Of a DNA stretch of 64,000 bases, positions 11,193-21,300 are shown piece by piece. Where the stretch lies: NCBI GenBank assembly GCA_946479745.1, contig CAMLGZ010000006.1, forward strand, positions 62,001-126,000. Reading direction: 5' to 3'. The notes below the pieces were generated by a model. That model searched no databases and was not told where the DNA came from. It worked only from the letters and a program-made list of their open reading frames with translations. The position numbers and the translations under genes were made by a program. Numbering within the stretch: the stretch's first letter is position 1; each line of letters opens with the position of its first letter. Source of the DNA: an uncultured Pseudoxanthomonas sp. Its GTDB lineage: Bacteria > Pseudomonadota > Gammaproteobacteria > Xanthomonadales > Xanthomonadaceae.

Positions 11193-12318
11193 AAATCAGT
11201 CTTTCAATCGCTCGCACGTTGCGGCTATCGGGAAACACCTGCGTCTCCAGCGCCGATTCGGACACGCGAAGATGCGCTGTCAGCACACCCTTGAGTAGCG
11301 CACGCGTGTCGCTGGTAGCGCGCAGATCGCGTCCTTCGTTCAAAGCGCCTTGCGCCAACCCCGGCCAATCACCGGCGATGCGTCCGCCATTCACCGCGCC
11401 GCCGGCGAGCAACGCAACGCCGCCGGTGCCGTGATCAGTGCCGCCTGTGCCGTTAACGGCCGCGGTGCGGCCGAATTCGCTGACCACAACCACCACTGTC
11501 CTGTTCCAGAGCGGCACCATGCCGTCGTGGAAGGTACGCAGCCCCGCATCCAGTTCCTTGAGCTTGCGCGTCAGCACAGCGGCCTGATTGCTATGCGTGT
11601 CCCAGCCGGAATCCTCGACGAAGGCGATGCGCGGCCCGCCCGTTTTGGCCATGAAACCGGCAGCCGAAGCCATCGCCTGCGGCAGACGCCCGCCTTTGCC
11701 ACCGCTCATCTCCATGTCCTGGCTATCGACTGCGCGCGCGAAGGAAGCCGCCAACTTCGGATCGGCCGCGTATAGCGTCTGCAGTCGCTGCAGCAGGACC
11801 GGATTGACCTCCTCGGGCAAAGGCGGCGACCAGGTGGTCGCATCGCCCGGACCGCGCATGATCAACGGCATCACCGTGGTGAGCGACAAGGCTTCGGTAC
11901 CGGCCATGGCCGAGACGCAGCGATTGAGCCAACCGGTCGGGATGCCGCCCGCCCGCGCCGTACCGTTTTCCAGGCAGTCCTGGGCTTCGAAATGGGAGCG
12001 CTGACGATACGGCGGAGCGATCGCGATCACCGGCAACAACTGCTTGCGGCCGTAGAGTTCGTGGGCGAAGAAAAGCGACGGGTGCAACGCGAAATCCGTA
12101 TCCAATGCCCGCGCATCGGCAGGAGCCAGATTGCCGCGCAGACGGGTGTAGGCAGGGTCGTTGCGTGGCGCCACCACGTGCAGCCCATCCACGCCGCCGC
12201 GCAACAACACGACCAACATGCGGGTGTCGTTCGCGGCCGCCATGCCCAGACTCGGCCATAGGGTCAAGCTGGTCAATGCGCCCGCGGCGCCGATGAAACC
12301 ACGTCGGGTCAGGCCCAT
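11188..12318 (-). CDS. DUF1501 family protein with Tat signal
   Basis: A 376-residue PF07394-type protein. The N-terminus MGLTRRGFIGAAGALTSLTL is a twin-arginine signal (RRGFIG), so a folded, exported protein is expected. The family belongs to the alkaline-phosphatase/sulfatase superfamily; LVVLLRGGVDGLHVV and VVVVSEFGRTA..DHGTGG fit it. The biochemical role is unknown. It has a strong GGAGGA ribosome-binding site and lies one base from the end of the upstream DUF1800 gene, the usual pairing of the two families. The stop TAG lies inside a repeat arm. Confidence 0.9.
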   Translation of the reverse strand: MGLTRRGFIGAAGALTSLTLWPSLGMAAANDTRMLVVLLRGGVDGLHVVAPRNDPAYTRLRGNLAPADARALDTDFALHPSLFFAHELYGRKQLLPVIAIAPPYRQRSHFEAQDCLENGTARAGGIPTGWLNRCVSAMAGTEALSLTTVMPLIMRGPGDATTWSPPLPEEVNPVLLQRLQTLYAADPKLAASFARAVDSQDMEMSGGKGGRLPQAMASAAGFMAKTGGPRIAFVEDSGWDTHSNQAAVLTRKLKELDAGLRTFHDGMVPLWNRTVVVVVSEFGRTAAVNGTGGTDHGTGGVALLAGGAVNGGRIAGDWPGLAQGALNEGRDLRATSDTRALLKGVLTAHLRVSESALETQVFPDSRNVRAIERLIL

Positions 12319-12319
12319 T

Positions 12320-13732
12320 TCAAGTCCTCCACTGAAAAGCGGGGCTGGCGATCAACAACGCCAGTCCATCGCGCGGCGATTCGGCGCGCCGCAATGCGGT
12401 CATGGTTTCGCCATCCAGATTGCCGGCGAATATTTCCTGCGACACCCTCAACGGATCGGCGCGTTCGGCAGGCGCCGCGTCGGCGATGCTGCTGGCGGCC
12501 TGCACGCGTTTCCACAACGCGTCCGGTCCGCTCCACTGCGCGGTGTCGTCGGCGAACCCCGCCGGCGATCGCGGCGTGAACGGGGGCTGCCCCATGCGCG
12601 TGAGCAATCCAATCGACATGCGCGGATTGTCCGTTGGCGGCATATCCAGCGCGCGCAGCGCCGATACCAGGAAATCATCGGGCGTTTTGAACTTGCGTGC
12701 TGTCGGCGACCAGGCTTCCGGGCTTTCTATCAAGGCGCGATACACGGTGGGCAAATCGCCCTCGCTGCGCCGCCACGCGCCGGCCATGCGCTCCACCAGC
12801 GCAGCGGGTGGATCGTCGCTGACGAAGTGCCGCGCCAGTTTGTACGCCAGGTGACGCGCGGTAGCCGGATGCAGCGACAGATCGGACAGAATGGCTCGGC
12901 CCTGCGTCTCCCCGCTTTCCGGATAGCGCTGGCCCAACAGCTCACGCGTGCCTCCCTCATGCGCCACGGCGCGGAAGACGAAAGAAGAACGCGGCGTACC
13001 GCGCTTCCAGTCCTGCGCCAGGGGCACGCCCCATCCGGTGATCGCGCGCGCCAGTTCGGTGACATCGCCCTGGGTGTAGCCGCCGTCCACGCCCAGGGTA
13101 TGCAGTTCCAGTATTTCCCGCGCCAGATTCTCATTCAGCCCCAGCTCGCGTTTTGGTTTGTCCGCGCGCTTAGCCGCACGTTTCCGCATGCGTTCGGCAT
13201 ACACGGAATCGGCGCCGACCGAACGCACGTTGTCCAGATAGCGCAGCATGCCCGGATGCGTTTCCACCGCCAGCAGCAGATCGGAAAAGCTTCCCAGCAC
13301 GTTGGGACGGATCGCTTCGCGCTCCATCGGCGCGGCATACAGCGCAGCCTGGCGCTTGTCCACGGAAATGGCGAAATGATTGGACCAGAAACGCACCAGT
13401 CGTTCGACGAAACTGTTTTCGCTGGCGACGGCGACCTGGTAGCGGCGCCCGAGCTCCTGCATCAGAGACTGCCGGTAGAGTTGGCCGATCTTCATCTGCT
13501 TGGCCTGGGAATTTTCGCCCGAACGTTTGCTTTGGCGGCGCTGCTCCAGGTATTCGGTTTCGCGGCGCAGGTAATCCAGGCTGGAGGGCAAGCCCGAAAA
13601 AGCGGACTGCGACGCGTCGCCACGCAACTGCGCATTCAGCCAGACGCGGGCATCGCCGATGCCTGAGAGCTCTCCTGGCCTGGCACCCAGGCCGAAGCGG
13701 TTGACTGCGCTGACGGCTTCCGTTGAAGGCAT
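12320..13732 (-). CDS. DUF1800 family protein
   Basis: About 470 residues of the DUF1800 family, with AVNRFGLGARPGEL at the start, FWSNHFAISVDK in the middle, and NENLAREILELHTLGVDGGYTQGDVTELAR, the most conserved block. The function is unknown; the family is nearly always next to DUF1501. I place the start at the ATG at 13732 because GGAG lies seven bases upstream. A GTG at 13843 would add a basic plus hydrophobic stretch (RRRRK, FFVNVMCCGALALLSIV) that could act as a signal peptide, so export cannot be excluded. Confidence 0.87.
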   Translation of the reverse strand: MPSTEAVSAVNRFGLGARPGELSGIGDARVWLNAQLRGDASQSAFSGLPSSLDYLRRETEYLEQRRQSKRSGENSQAKQMKIGQLYRQSLMQELGRRYQVAVASENSFVERLVRFWSNHFAISVDKRQAALYAAPMEREAIRPNVLGSFSDLLLAVETHPGMLRYLDNVRSVGADSVYAERMRKRAAKRADKPKRELGLNENLAREILELHTLGVDGGYTQGDVTELARAITGWGVPLAQDWKRGTPRSSFVFRAVAHEGGTRELLGQRYPESGETQGRAILSDLSLHPATARHLAYKLARHFVSDDPPAALVERMAGAWRRSEGDLPTVYRALIESPEAWSPTARKFKTPDDFLVSALRALDMPPTDNPRMSIGLLTRMGQPPFTPRSPAGFADDTAQWSGPDALWKRVQAASSIADAAPAERADPLRVSQEIFAGNLDGETMTALRRAESPRDGLALLIASPAFQWRT

Positions 13733-13865
13733 GTGCTGACTCCACGACACGATGGACAACAGGGCTAACGCCCCACAGCACATTACGTTGACGAAGAAAG
13801 CCTTTCTGCGGCGTCGAGCCGCCGGAATCGCGCGCAGCTGCACGAATCGCCGTACGGAAACGACA

Positions 13866-13888
13866 AAGGCCCGGACTAGCCGGGCCTT
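13866..13888 (-). terminator. Hairpin downstream of the DUF4870 gene
   Basis: A perfect 9-bp stem AAGGCCCGG / CCGGGCCTT with a 5-base loop lies about 20 bases past the DUF4870 stop on the reverse strand, followed by TGTCGTTT. The U-tract is short, so it is a likely but not strong terminator. Confidence 0.5.
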
Positions 13889-13909
13889 CGTGCAGGAATC
13901 GATGCCTGG

Positions 13910-14299
13910 TTACTTGATCAGGCGCAATGCGAACGGGTAGCGATAAGCTTCACCGCTGTTGGCCTTCATCGCACCCAATATGGTGAAGATCAGCCATGCC
14001 AGACCGACGAGCGGCAACAAGACGAATCCGATAAGCACCAAAGTCAACAAGCCGCAAATGATCGCTGCAATGGCGACCGTAATATTGAAATTGAGCGCTT
14101 CTTTGCCCTGATCGGCAGCAAAAGGAAGAGTGTCCTTCTTGACCTGCCATACGATCAGCGGACCAAGCACATTACCGAAAGGAATGATCAGACCTGCAAG
14201 CGACGATAAATGCGCAAACAGGCCCCATTGTTTCTCTTCAGCTGACGGCACACCCGACGGCGGTGGCGGTGCGGCGGTCACGTTATCGAATTCACTCAT
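13910..14299 (-). CDS. DUF4870 small membrane protein
   Basis: A 129-residue protein starting at the ATG at 14299 (MSEFDN), which has an AGGGGAA ribosome-binding site. A Pro-rich cytoplasmic lead is followed by KQWGLFAHLSSLAGLIIPFGNVLGPLIVW and QGKEALNFNITVAI, the DUF4870 signature, then two closely spaced hydrophobic segments. About three to four membrane spans in total. The function is unknown. The ~200 bases upstream, to pmbA, hold no gene that I can support. Confidence 0.88.
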   Translation of the reverse strand: MSEFDNVTAAPPPPSGVPSAEEKQWGLFAHLSSLAGLIIPFGNVLGPLIVWQVKKDTLPFAADQGKEALNFNITVAIAAIICGLLTLVLIGFVLLPLVGLAWLIFTILGAMKANSGEAYRYPFALRLIK

Positions 14300-14500
14300 T
14301 GCGTATTCCCCTTGCGTAAGTGTTGTGGGTGGCGATCGGTAGGCTAGCCGGTGCGACACTACGGGCGCAGGCCGCCTGTGTCTAGGATAACGTCAATCGC
14401 CACCGGCAACGGCCAAGCGCTCGACCGCGCCGCGAACAACCCGACACGCCGACCATGGCAGCGCGCCGCGACCGCTCCCGGAGGAAGAATTGCGGGCTTT

Positions 14501-15862
14501 CTAGTCCCCGCCTGCGACGGTCATGCTACCCACCAGGATCGAGCCGCAGCTGATGTGCGACCTGGGATCTACATCGTGGCCCACCGCCTCTATGCCGGAG
14601 AACACATCCTTCAAGTTGCCGGCGATGGTGACCCCATCCACCGGATAAGCGATGGCGCCGTTCTCCACCCAGAATCCGGCCGCGCCTCGCGAGTAATCGC
14701 CTGTGACCGGGTTCACACCCTGCCCCATCAGTTCGGTGACCAGCAGTCCGTTGGACAGGCCACCCACCATTTCCTCGAAACCGCCCGCATTCGCGGCGAC
14801 CTTGAGGTTATGCACGCCACCGGCATTGGCCGTGGTCTGCAGGCCCAACTTGCGGGCCGAATAACTTCCCAGCACATAACGCTGCAGTACGCCATCGCTC
14901 ACCAGCGGCGCTTGGCGGGTCGCTACGCCTTCGGCATCGAAGGCCGCCGAGCGCAGGCCGCCGCGCAGCAGCGGCAACTCCTCGATGGCGAACCAGTCCG
15001 GAAAAATCCGCTTGCCGGCATGGTCCAGCAAGAAACTGGCGCGCCGGTACAAGGCGCCGCCGGAAACCGCACCCAGCAGATGTCCGATCAGCGAACGCGC
15101 GACTTCGGCCGCAAACAGCACCGGATACTGGCCGGTGGCCACCGATCGTGGCGACAGGCGCGCCAGCGTGCGCTCGGCCGCATGGCGGCCGATGGCCACA
15201 GGCGCTTCCAGGCCTTCGCGCGACAGGGCGCTGCTGTACCAGCCGTCGCGCTGCATGTCATCGCCTTGACCTGCGATCAACGCGCAGCCGATGGAGTGCT
15301 GGGTACTGCGATCGTGTCCGAAGAATCCGTGCGAATTGGCGTAGACGGAAATGCTTTCGCCGCTGCCCACGGAGGTTCCATCCGAATTGGCGATGCGCGA
15401 ATCGAACCCGCGTCCGGCCGACTCGCAGGCCAGGGCCAGATCGATGGCGTGGTCGGCCTCCAGCGCCCAGGGATGCCAGGCGTCCAGATCCGGAAATTCG
15501 GTGGCCATCAGCGCCGCGTCGGCCAGGCCGGCGGCTTCATCGTGCTCGGTGTAGCGCGCTATGGCACAGGCCTGCGCCACCGTGGCATCCAGGCTTTCCT
15601 CGCGCAGGTCGGCGGTGCTGGCACTGCCCTTGCGCTGGCCGAAGTACACGGTGACGCCGATGCTGCGGTCACGGGTGGACTCCACGGTTTCCACCGCACC
15701 CATGCGCACATTGACGTTCAGGCCCCGGTCTTCGCTGCAGCTGACCTCGGCCTGGCTGGCGCCCGAAGCGCGGGCGCGGTCCAGCAGGCGCCGGGAGAGG
15801 CTCTCCAGCGCGTCCAGTCGCTGCAGGCTGTCGTCGGCTGAAAAATCGGCGATCGCGTTCAA
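14501..15862 (-). CDS. pmbA: Metalloprotease PmbA (TldE), TldD partner
   Basis: PmbA/TldE is the non-metal-binding subunit of the TldD-TldE protease, which trims unfolded peptides and matures microcin B17-type peptides and CcdA. The 453 residues carry the family blocks [44 protein letters not shown] sequence and a C-terminal [13 protein letters not shown]. The start is a TTG at 15862, preceded by AGGA eight bases upstream; no in-frame ATG fits the family N-terminus. It is divergent from yjgA across 35 bases, the same neighbourhood as in E. coli. Its partner tldD lies 0.8 kb away. Confidence 0.95.
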   Translation of the reverse strand: MNAIADFSADDSLQRLDALESLSRRLLDRARASGASQAEVSCSEDRGLNVNVRMGAVETVESTRDRSIGVTVYFGQRKGSASTADLREESLDATVAQACAIARYTEHDEAAGLADAALMATEFPDLDAWHPWALEADHAIDLALACESAGRGFDSRIANSDGTSVGSGESISVYANSHGFFGHDRSTQHSIGCALIAGQGDDMQRDGWYSSALSREGLEAPVAIGRHAAERTLARLSPRSVATGQYPVLFAAEVARSLIGHLLGAVSGGALYRRASFLLDHAGKRIFPDWFAIEELPLLRGGLRSAAFDAEGVATRQAPLVSDGVLQRYVLGSYSARKLGLQTTANAGGVHNLKVAANAGGFEEMVGGLSNGLLVTELMGQGVNPVTGDYSRGAAGFWVENGAIAYPVDGVTIAGNLKDVFSGIEAVGHDVDPRSHISCGSILVGSMTVAGGD

Positions 15863-15897
15863 TGGCTTATCCTGTATCGAAGTTTTGGAGAACGAAC

Positions 15898-16446
15898 ATG
15901 CGTGGAACCGACCCGGAGACCGGCGAATTCCTGGGCCCCAGCCGCAGCGAACAAAGGCGCGAAGCGCTGGACATCCGCAGCCTGGGGGAAAAACTCGTCG
16001 CGCTTGCGCCGGCGCACCTGGCCAAGCTGCCGATTCCCGAGGAACTGCTGGAACATATCCACGAAACCCAGCGGATCACCTCGCACATCGCGCACAAGCG
16101 GCAGCTGCAGTTCCTGGCCAAGCAGATGCGGCGGGAAAGCGACGAGACTCTGGATGCGATCCGCGATGCGATGGAAGTAGGCGGCGACGCCAAGCGGCGC
16201 GAGACGGCGATCCTTCACACGGTGGAAACCTGGCGTTCGCGCCTGCTGGAAGACGGCGACGCTGCGCTGGCCGGCCTGTTGTCCGAATTTCCGACGGCCG
16301 ATCGTCAGCACCTGCGCCAGCTGGTCCGCAACGCGGGCGAAGAGCGGAAGAAAAACAAGCCGCCGCATGCGTACCGCGAATTGTTCCGCGAGTTGCGCGA
16401 GCTGCTTGTAGAGAACGACGATAGCGCGGACGAAGACGAGCTTTAG
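15898..16446 (+). CDS. yjgA: Ribosome-associated protein YjgA/DarP (DUF615)
   Basis: A 182-residue protein of the DUF615 family, which binds late 50S assembly intermediates. The start at 15898 ([24 protein letters not shown]) has TTGGAG upstream; the longer reading from 15862 starts inside the pmbA 5' end. Conserved blocks are [30 protein letters not shown] and [14 protein letters not shown]. The tail is acidic. The TAG stop is fused to a following CCCCTCTCCC repeat. Confidence 0.93.
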   Translation: MRGTDPETGEFLGPSRSEQRREALDIRSLGEKLVALAPAHLAKLPIPEELLEHIHETQRITSHIAHKRQLQFLAKQMRRESDETLDAIRDAMEVGGDAKRRETAILHTVETWRSRLLEDGDAALAGLLSEFPTADRQHLRQLVRNAGEERKKNKPPHAYRELFRELRELLVENDDSADEDEL

Positions 16447-16652
16447 CCCCTCTCCCGTCGGGAGAGGGGTTGGGGTGAGGGTACGGCGCAGACGCGGTAG
16501 CGCGGACCGCGATTTCCGGACATCGTTCCCCATGACGCTCGTTGTTGGGCTCCCAGATACCGACGAAATGTCCCTTCGCCGCACCCTCATCCGTCGCTGC
16601 GCGCCACCCCGTATCAAGTACGGGGCAGGCTCTTCTCCCGAAGGGAGAAGGG
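16444..16652. repeat. TCTCCC..GGGAGA repeat pair with an embedded GTATCAAGTACGGGG unit
   Basis: The left unit CCCCTCTCCCgtcGGGAGAGGGG and the right unit CTTCTCCCgaaGGGAGAAG are inverted around about 130 bases. Next to the right unit is a second repeat type, CCCCGTATCAAGTACGGGGC, which recurs at 33.0, 33.6 and 55.7 kb. It fills the gap between the convergent yjgA and tldD genes. Confidence 0.85.
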
Positions 16653-16667
16653 AAAGGCAAGACAATT

Positions 16668-18113
16668 TCAAGCCCGCGTCCCACCCACAGTAATGCCTTC
16701 GATCAACAACGAAGGCTGCCCCACACCCACCGGCACGCTCTGCCCGTCCTTGCCACACACGCCCACGCCGGCATCCAGCGCAAGGTCGTGACCGATCATC
16801 TTCACCTTCTGCATGGTTTCCGGGCCGTTGCCGATCAGAGTCGCGCCCTTGACCGGCGCGGTGACCTTTCCGTCTTCGATCAGATACGCCTCGGTAGCCG
16901 AGAACACGTACTTGCCGCTGGTGATGTCGACCTGGCCGCCGCCGAAATTCACCGCGTACAAACCCTTCTTCACCGAACGGATCATGTCCTGCGGATCGTG
17001 CTGTCCCGCCAGCATGTAGGTGTTGGTCATGCGCGGCATCGGCAGGTGCGCGAAGGATTCGCGACGGCCGTTGCCGGTGGGCGCAACGCCCATCAAACGC
17101 GCATTGAGCGTGTCCTGCATGTAGCCGACCAGCACGCCGTCATCGATGAGCGTGGTGCAATTGGTCTGCGTGCCCTCGTCATCGACATTCAGCGAACCGC
17201 GGCGACCGGGCAAGGTGCCATCGTCGACGATGGTGACGCCCGGCGAGGCGACGCGCTGGCCCATGCGGCCCGCATAGGTCGACGTACCCTTGCGGTTGAA
17301 GTCGCCCTCCAATCCGTGACCCACGGCTTCATGCAGCAACACGCCCGGCCAGCCGGAACCCAGCACCACCGGCATCATCCCGGCGGGCGCGTCCACGGCT
17401 TCCAGATTCACCAGCGCCTGTCGCAACGCTTCGCGGGCGAACTGCTCCGGTTTGCCGCCGCCGAACAACTCCGCGTACGAATAGCGCCCGCCAAAACCGG
17501 CATAGCCGGATTCACGCCGGCCGTTCTGTTCCACGATCACCTGGATATTCATGCGCACCAGCGGACGCACGTCGGCGGCCAGCACGCCGTCGCTACGCGC
17601 CACCAGCACCGTGTCGACGCCGCCCGCCAGGCTCACGGTGACCTGTTGTACGCGCGGGTCGGCGGCGCGCAGCAGTTTGTCGACTACGCGCAAAGCTTCC
17701 ACCTTGGCGTCGTTGTCGAGCGCGTCGATGGGATCGTCGCTGGAGTACAGCGCACGGCCGCTGCCGCGCACCAGCGCATGCGGCGAATGCGAACTGCCGT
17801 CGCGAGCGATGGCGCGCGCCGAACCGGCCGCACTCAACAGCGCCTGCGGATTGATGTCGTCGGAATAGGCGAAACCTGTCTTCTCGCCGGAGATCGCACG
17901 CACGCCCACGCCCTGGTCGATGGAATGCGCACCGTCTTTGACGATGCCGTCCTCCACCGTCCAGCTTTCGCGCCGGGAATGCTGGAAATACAGATCGCCG
18001 AAATCGATGCCGGGGCCCAGCAAGGTGCCGAAGGCGCGATGCAGGCCGTTCTGGTCGAGGCCGGCGGGGAGGAGGAGGCGGGTTTCGGCGAGAGCCAGCG
18101 AGGAATTGGTCAT
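16668..18113 (-). CDS. tldD: Metalloprotease TldD
   Basis: The zinc-binding subunit of the TldD-PmbA heterodimer. In 481 residues it has [11 protein letters not shown] with H261, E262 and H266 (HExxxH) and [20 protein letters not shown] just downstream. The N-terminal part resembles PmbA, as expected. It is the last gene of the reverse-strand maf-rng-yhdP-tldD order, as in E. coli, but is separated from yhdP by a repeat pair. Confidence 0.96.
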   Translation of the reverse strand: MTNSSLALAETRLLLPAGLDQNGLHRAFGTLLGPGIDFGDLYFQHSRRESWTVEDGIVKDGAHSIDQGVGVRAISGEKTGFAYSDDINPQALLSAAGSARAIARDGSSHSPHALVRGSGRALYSSDDPIDALDNDAKVEALRVVDKLLRAADPRVQQVTVSLAGGVDTVLVARSDGVLAADVRPLVRMNIQVIVEQNGRRESGYAGFGGRYSYAELFGGGKPEQFAREALRQALVNLEAVDAPAGMMPVVLGSGWPGVLLHEAVGHGLEGDFNRKGTSTYAGRMGQRVASPGVTIVDDGTLPGRRGSLNVDDEGTQTNCTTLIDDGVLVGYMQDTLNARLMGVAPTGNGRRESFAHLPMPRMTNTYMLAGQHDPQDMIRSVKKGLYAVNFGGGQVDITSGKYVFSATEAYLIEDGKVTAPVKGATLIGNGPETMQKVKMIGHDLALDAGVGVCGKDGQSVPVGVGQPSLLIEGITVGGTRA

Positions 18114-18157
18114 AGAAGCTCAGTTTGGGGCAGGAATTAGTAAAGACAAGCAGCCTT

Positions 18158-18296
18158 TCCCTTCTCCCGCCGGGAGAAGGTGGCGCGAAGCGACGGATGA
18201 GGGAGGGAGAATTCCAACCTACGGAACCTGTCCTTCGATCTGACAATCCATTCCCTCATCCGCCCTTCGGGCACCTTCTCCCAGTGGGAGAAGGGA
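18158..18296. repeat. Paired CCCTTCTCCC..GGGAGAAGG repeat
   Basis: CCTTCTCCCgccGGGAGAAGG on the left and CCTTCTCCCagtGGGAGAAGG on the right, with GGATGAGGGAG / TCCCTCATCC inner arms, between yhdP and tldD. It is the most intact of the three copies in the window. Confidence 0.9.
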
Positions 18297-18304
18297 AAAT
18301 CGCA

Positions 18305-21300
18305 TCAAGGCGCTCCAGCTGCGTTAGCCGTTCCGGCCGCCTCGGCCCGCGACTGCTCGCGCCCGACGACCTCCACCTTGGGGTCCTTCCAAGGCCCGGT
18401 CACGCGATAGGTCTTGGCGCCGATCTCGCCCAATGGTTTCTTCAATACCGCATTGGCGGCCGCGCCAATCGCCGCGCCCAGCGGACCGCCCGCCACCGCA
18501 CCCACCACCGTCAACAGATTGCCGGACTTGGGCAGCACTTCGATGGTCTGGTCGAAACGTTGCGCGCGCAGATCGGTGCTGCCGCGGATGTTGATCTGCG
18601 CGGCCGGGCCATCCATCACCATGTCCTCGCTGCGCGCGACGCCGGCGCCGAAACGCACGTTGCCGTCGATGCGGTTGAACGCGAAGCCCTTGGAAAAGAA
18701 ATCGCGGAAGTCCAGCATCATCCGTCGCGGCAACTGGGTCAGGCTGAGCAGGCCCAGCACCCGTCCGGCGCCGGGTTCCACTTCGAGCAACTGGCCGTTG
18801 CGCGCGGCAATGCGCAGGTTGCCCTGCATCGTGGACAACGAGAACGCAGCCGGACTGCCCGACCAGTTCGCATCGAATTTCACCTTGCCGGAACCGCCGC
18901 CCACGCGGCCCTTGATTCCCAGATCGTCCAGCAGATCGCCCAGGTCCTGGCTGTCGATATCGGCGGTCAGCTGCGTGCGCGCAGCAGCGCCGCGTCCCAG
19001 CCAGTCGCCCTGGATGTCGATCTTCTGCTTGGGCGATCGCAACGCCAGCTGCTGCACGCGCATACCGGCAGCGGTTTGCTGCGTGCGCAGTTGCGCGCTG
19101 CCCAGGCGGGCATCGCCGAAGCGCAAGTCGTCGATATCCAGATGCTGCGAGGGAATGACGGCCGGATCGAAAGGATCGCTGACGTCGGCAGCGGCTGCAT
19201 TGGCGGCACCGGGGTTACCAGGCGTCGCCGAGCGCCAATACAGACGCGCGAACTTGCCGGTGATGGTTGCGCCTTTCGCGTCGGGCACCAGTACCGACCC
19301 GGCCAGCGCCGGACCTGCCAGCGTCACTGCCAGCGCATTGCCCGAAGGCACGGCTTGCAGACGCGTGTCCGGAAACGCCGAACCCAGCAGCAGCAAGCGA
19401 TCGGCGGTGATGTCTATGCGACGCAGGGGCAGGCCGTTGCCGTTGCCGTTGCCGCTACCGCTCTTGTTGGCGAGCGCGATCCATTCGATCGCATCCAGCA
19501 CAGCCGTCCGGCCACTGGCGACCAGGCCGGAGGCAGGAGCCACCTCGGTCACTACGCTGGAGCCCAGCACCACGCGCACGCCGCTCTGCCGGCCATCGCC
19601 GCCGCGCGCGCGCAAGGCCAGCAGTTTTCCGAAGGCGACATCGATATTGCCCGCGCCCATCGGCATCGAGGTCTGCACGGTGGTTGGCAGCGCCATGAAA
19701 GCCGGTTTGTCCAGCGGCGCGGGCAGCTTGAGCGTGGTGCCCACCAGATCCGAACGCAGGCTCAACCTGCTGGGCGTGTTGGGTGCTCCGCCTTTCGGCA
19801 CGGTTACTCCAACCGTCCATTGCGAATGCCCTTCCACATAAGGCTTGAGCCAGACGATTTCGGGTACGCGATCCAGCAGCTCCGATGCCGACAGATTCGC
19901 CGACAGCTCGGCCTCGAAAGCATGCTGCCTGTCGCGGACGCCGCCGCCGGCGCGCAGGGAAAGCTGGCCGGGCTGGGCAACGCCAGATTGCACTTTCCGG
20001 CTGACCGCCAGCTTTTCGGCGGTGAAGCCTTCATCATCGAAATCGGCCTTGCCGCGCACATTCTCGAAGTCCAGGTTCCAACGTTTGTCGGACAGGCGCG
20101 CGTCGGACAGTTCGACTGTGCCGCGGGTTTTCCTTGCCGTGCTGCTCTGCGCATGCAGGGGCAGCAGCATTTCGTAAGTGGCACGCGCCGGACCGCTGGC
20201 GGTCAGGCTGGTCAGGGTGTCGCCGTATTTCTTCTGCAGCGGCGACTGCCGCAGCATCGCCAGCATCTGCGCCGCGTCGGAACCACCGCGCGCGCTGATC
20301 GAAAGCTCAGCCTTGGAGAACTCGGGAATGCCGGCCTTGAATTGGTCTATGCGCACGCCGGCCAGTGCACCCTGCCCCTCGATGGAAAAGCCATTGCCGA
20401 TGAAGGCGATGTCTGCGCTCACCTGATCCATCGCCGGCCAGTCGGGCTGGAACTTGAACTGCCCGCCCTCGATCCGCGCCACCGCTTCGAAACGTCCGTT
20501 GTTGCGGGTGAACGGCCAGTCGTCGAGATCGCCGGAGACGATCGCGCGTCCGTTGCGCACCTTGCCGCCAACCAGCGCGCGATTGAGCCAGTCCACCGCG
20601 GCCTTGGACATCTTGTCGTGTATCCAGAATCCCTTCGCGGCGAATACCGGGGTTTCGTCGATATCGGCGGCGATGTCGATCCATGGCCGCGTGCCGTCGC
20701 CTTGGAACCACAATCCGCCGCGCGCCTGGACGCCGAAATCCTTGCCCCGGATCCGCAACGACGAAGTGCCCACCCGCCAGCCCGCGCCCTCGCGCCAACC
20801 TGCCAGGGAACCCTCCAGCCTTGCTTCATGGACCACGCCGAAACCGGTGGGCCAGTCGAAACGAAAAGCGGTCTTGGGGTCCAGCTTCAACGCAAAGCCC
20901 TGTTCGTCGCCGACGAATTCGCCCGCCAACCCATTGAGGCCGGGCGAATGGCCTATCGCATGGAAGCTGATGCCCTCCAGCCGTCCTTGCGCGCGCATGC
21001 CCGCCGTACGGCTTCCGATCAGGGTCACCCGGGCCAGACGGGCGCCGGGTTTGGCCTGCGACAGCCATCGGCGCAGTCCGGGATCGACGCGGTCGCTCAA
21101 TCCCATCAACGAAAATAGCGGGGCGGCATCGATCTGGTTAGCCAGCAATGCATACTCGCGACCGCCCGCGAGCACCAGCCCATCCAGCTTTTGCGGCGCC
21201 TGCTCATTGCCCACCAACAGTTGCGGCGCATCGAAGCGCCAGCCGTTGCTGGAGAGGCGCCAGCGTACCCGGCCTTCCACACGATCGAATTGCACGCGCG

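Noticed and set aside
13733..13843. GTG start adding a possible signal peptide to the DUF1800 protein
   Set aside because: No ribosome-binding site precedes it, whereas GGAG is correctly spaced before the ATG at 13732. Kept as an alternative only.
14501..18113. RiPP maturation locus suggested by TldD and PmbA
   Set aside because: The genes sit in their usual housekeeping positions (yjgA-pmbA; maf-rng-yhdP-tldD), and I saw no precursor peptide, YcaO or exporter gene.
18125..21118. 997-codon forward frame opposite yhdP
   Set aside because: It begins inside a repeat pair and mirrors yhdP codons; composition and lack of any motif show it is a shadow.
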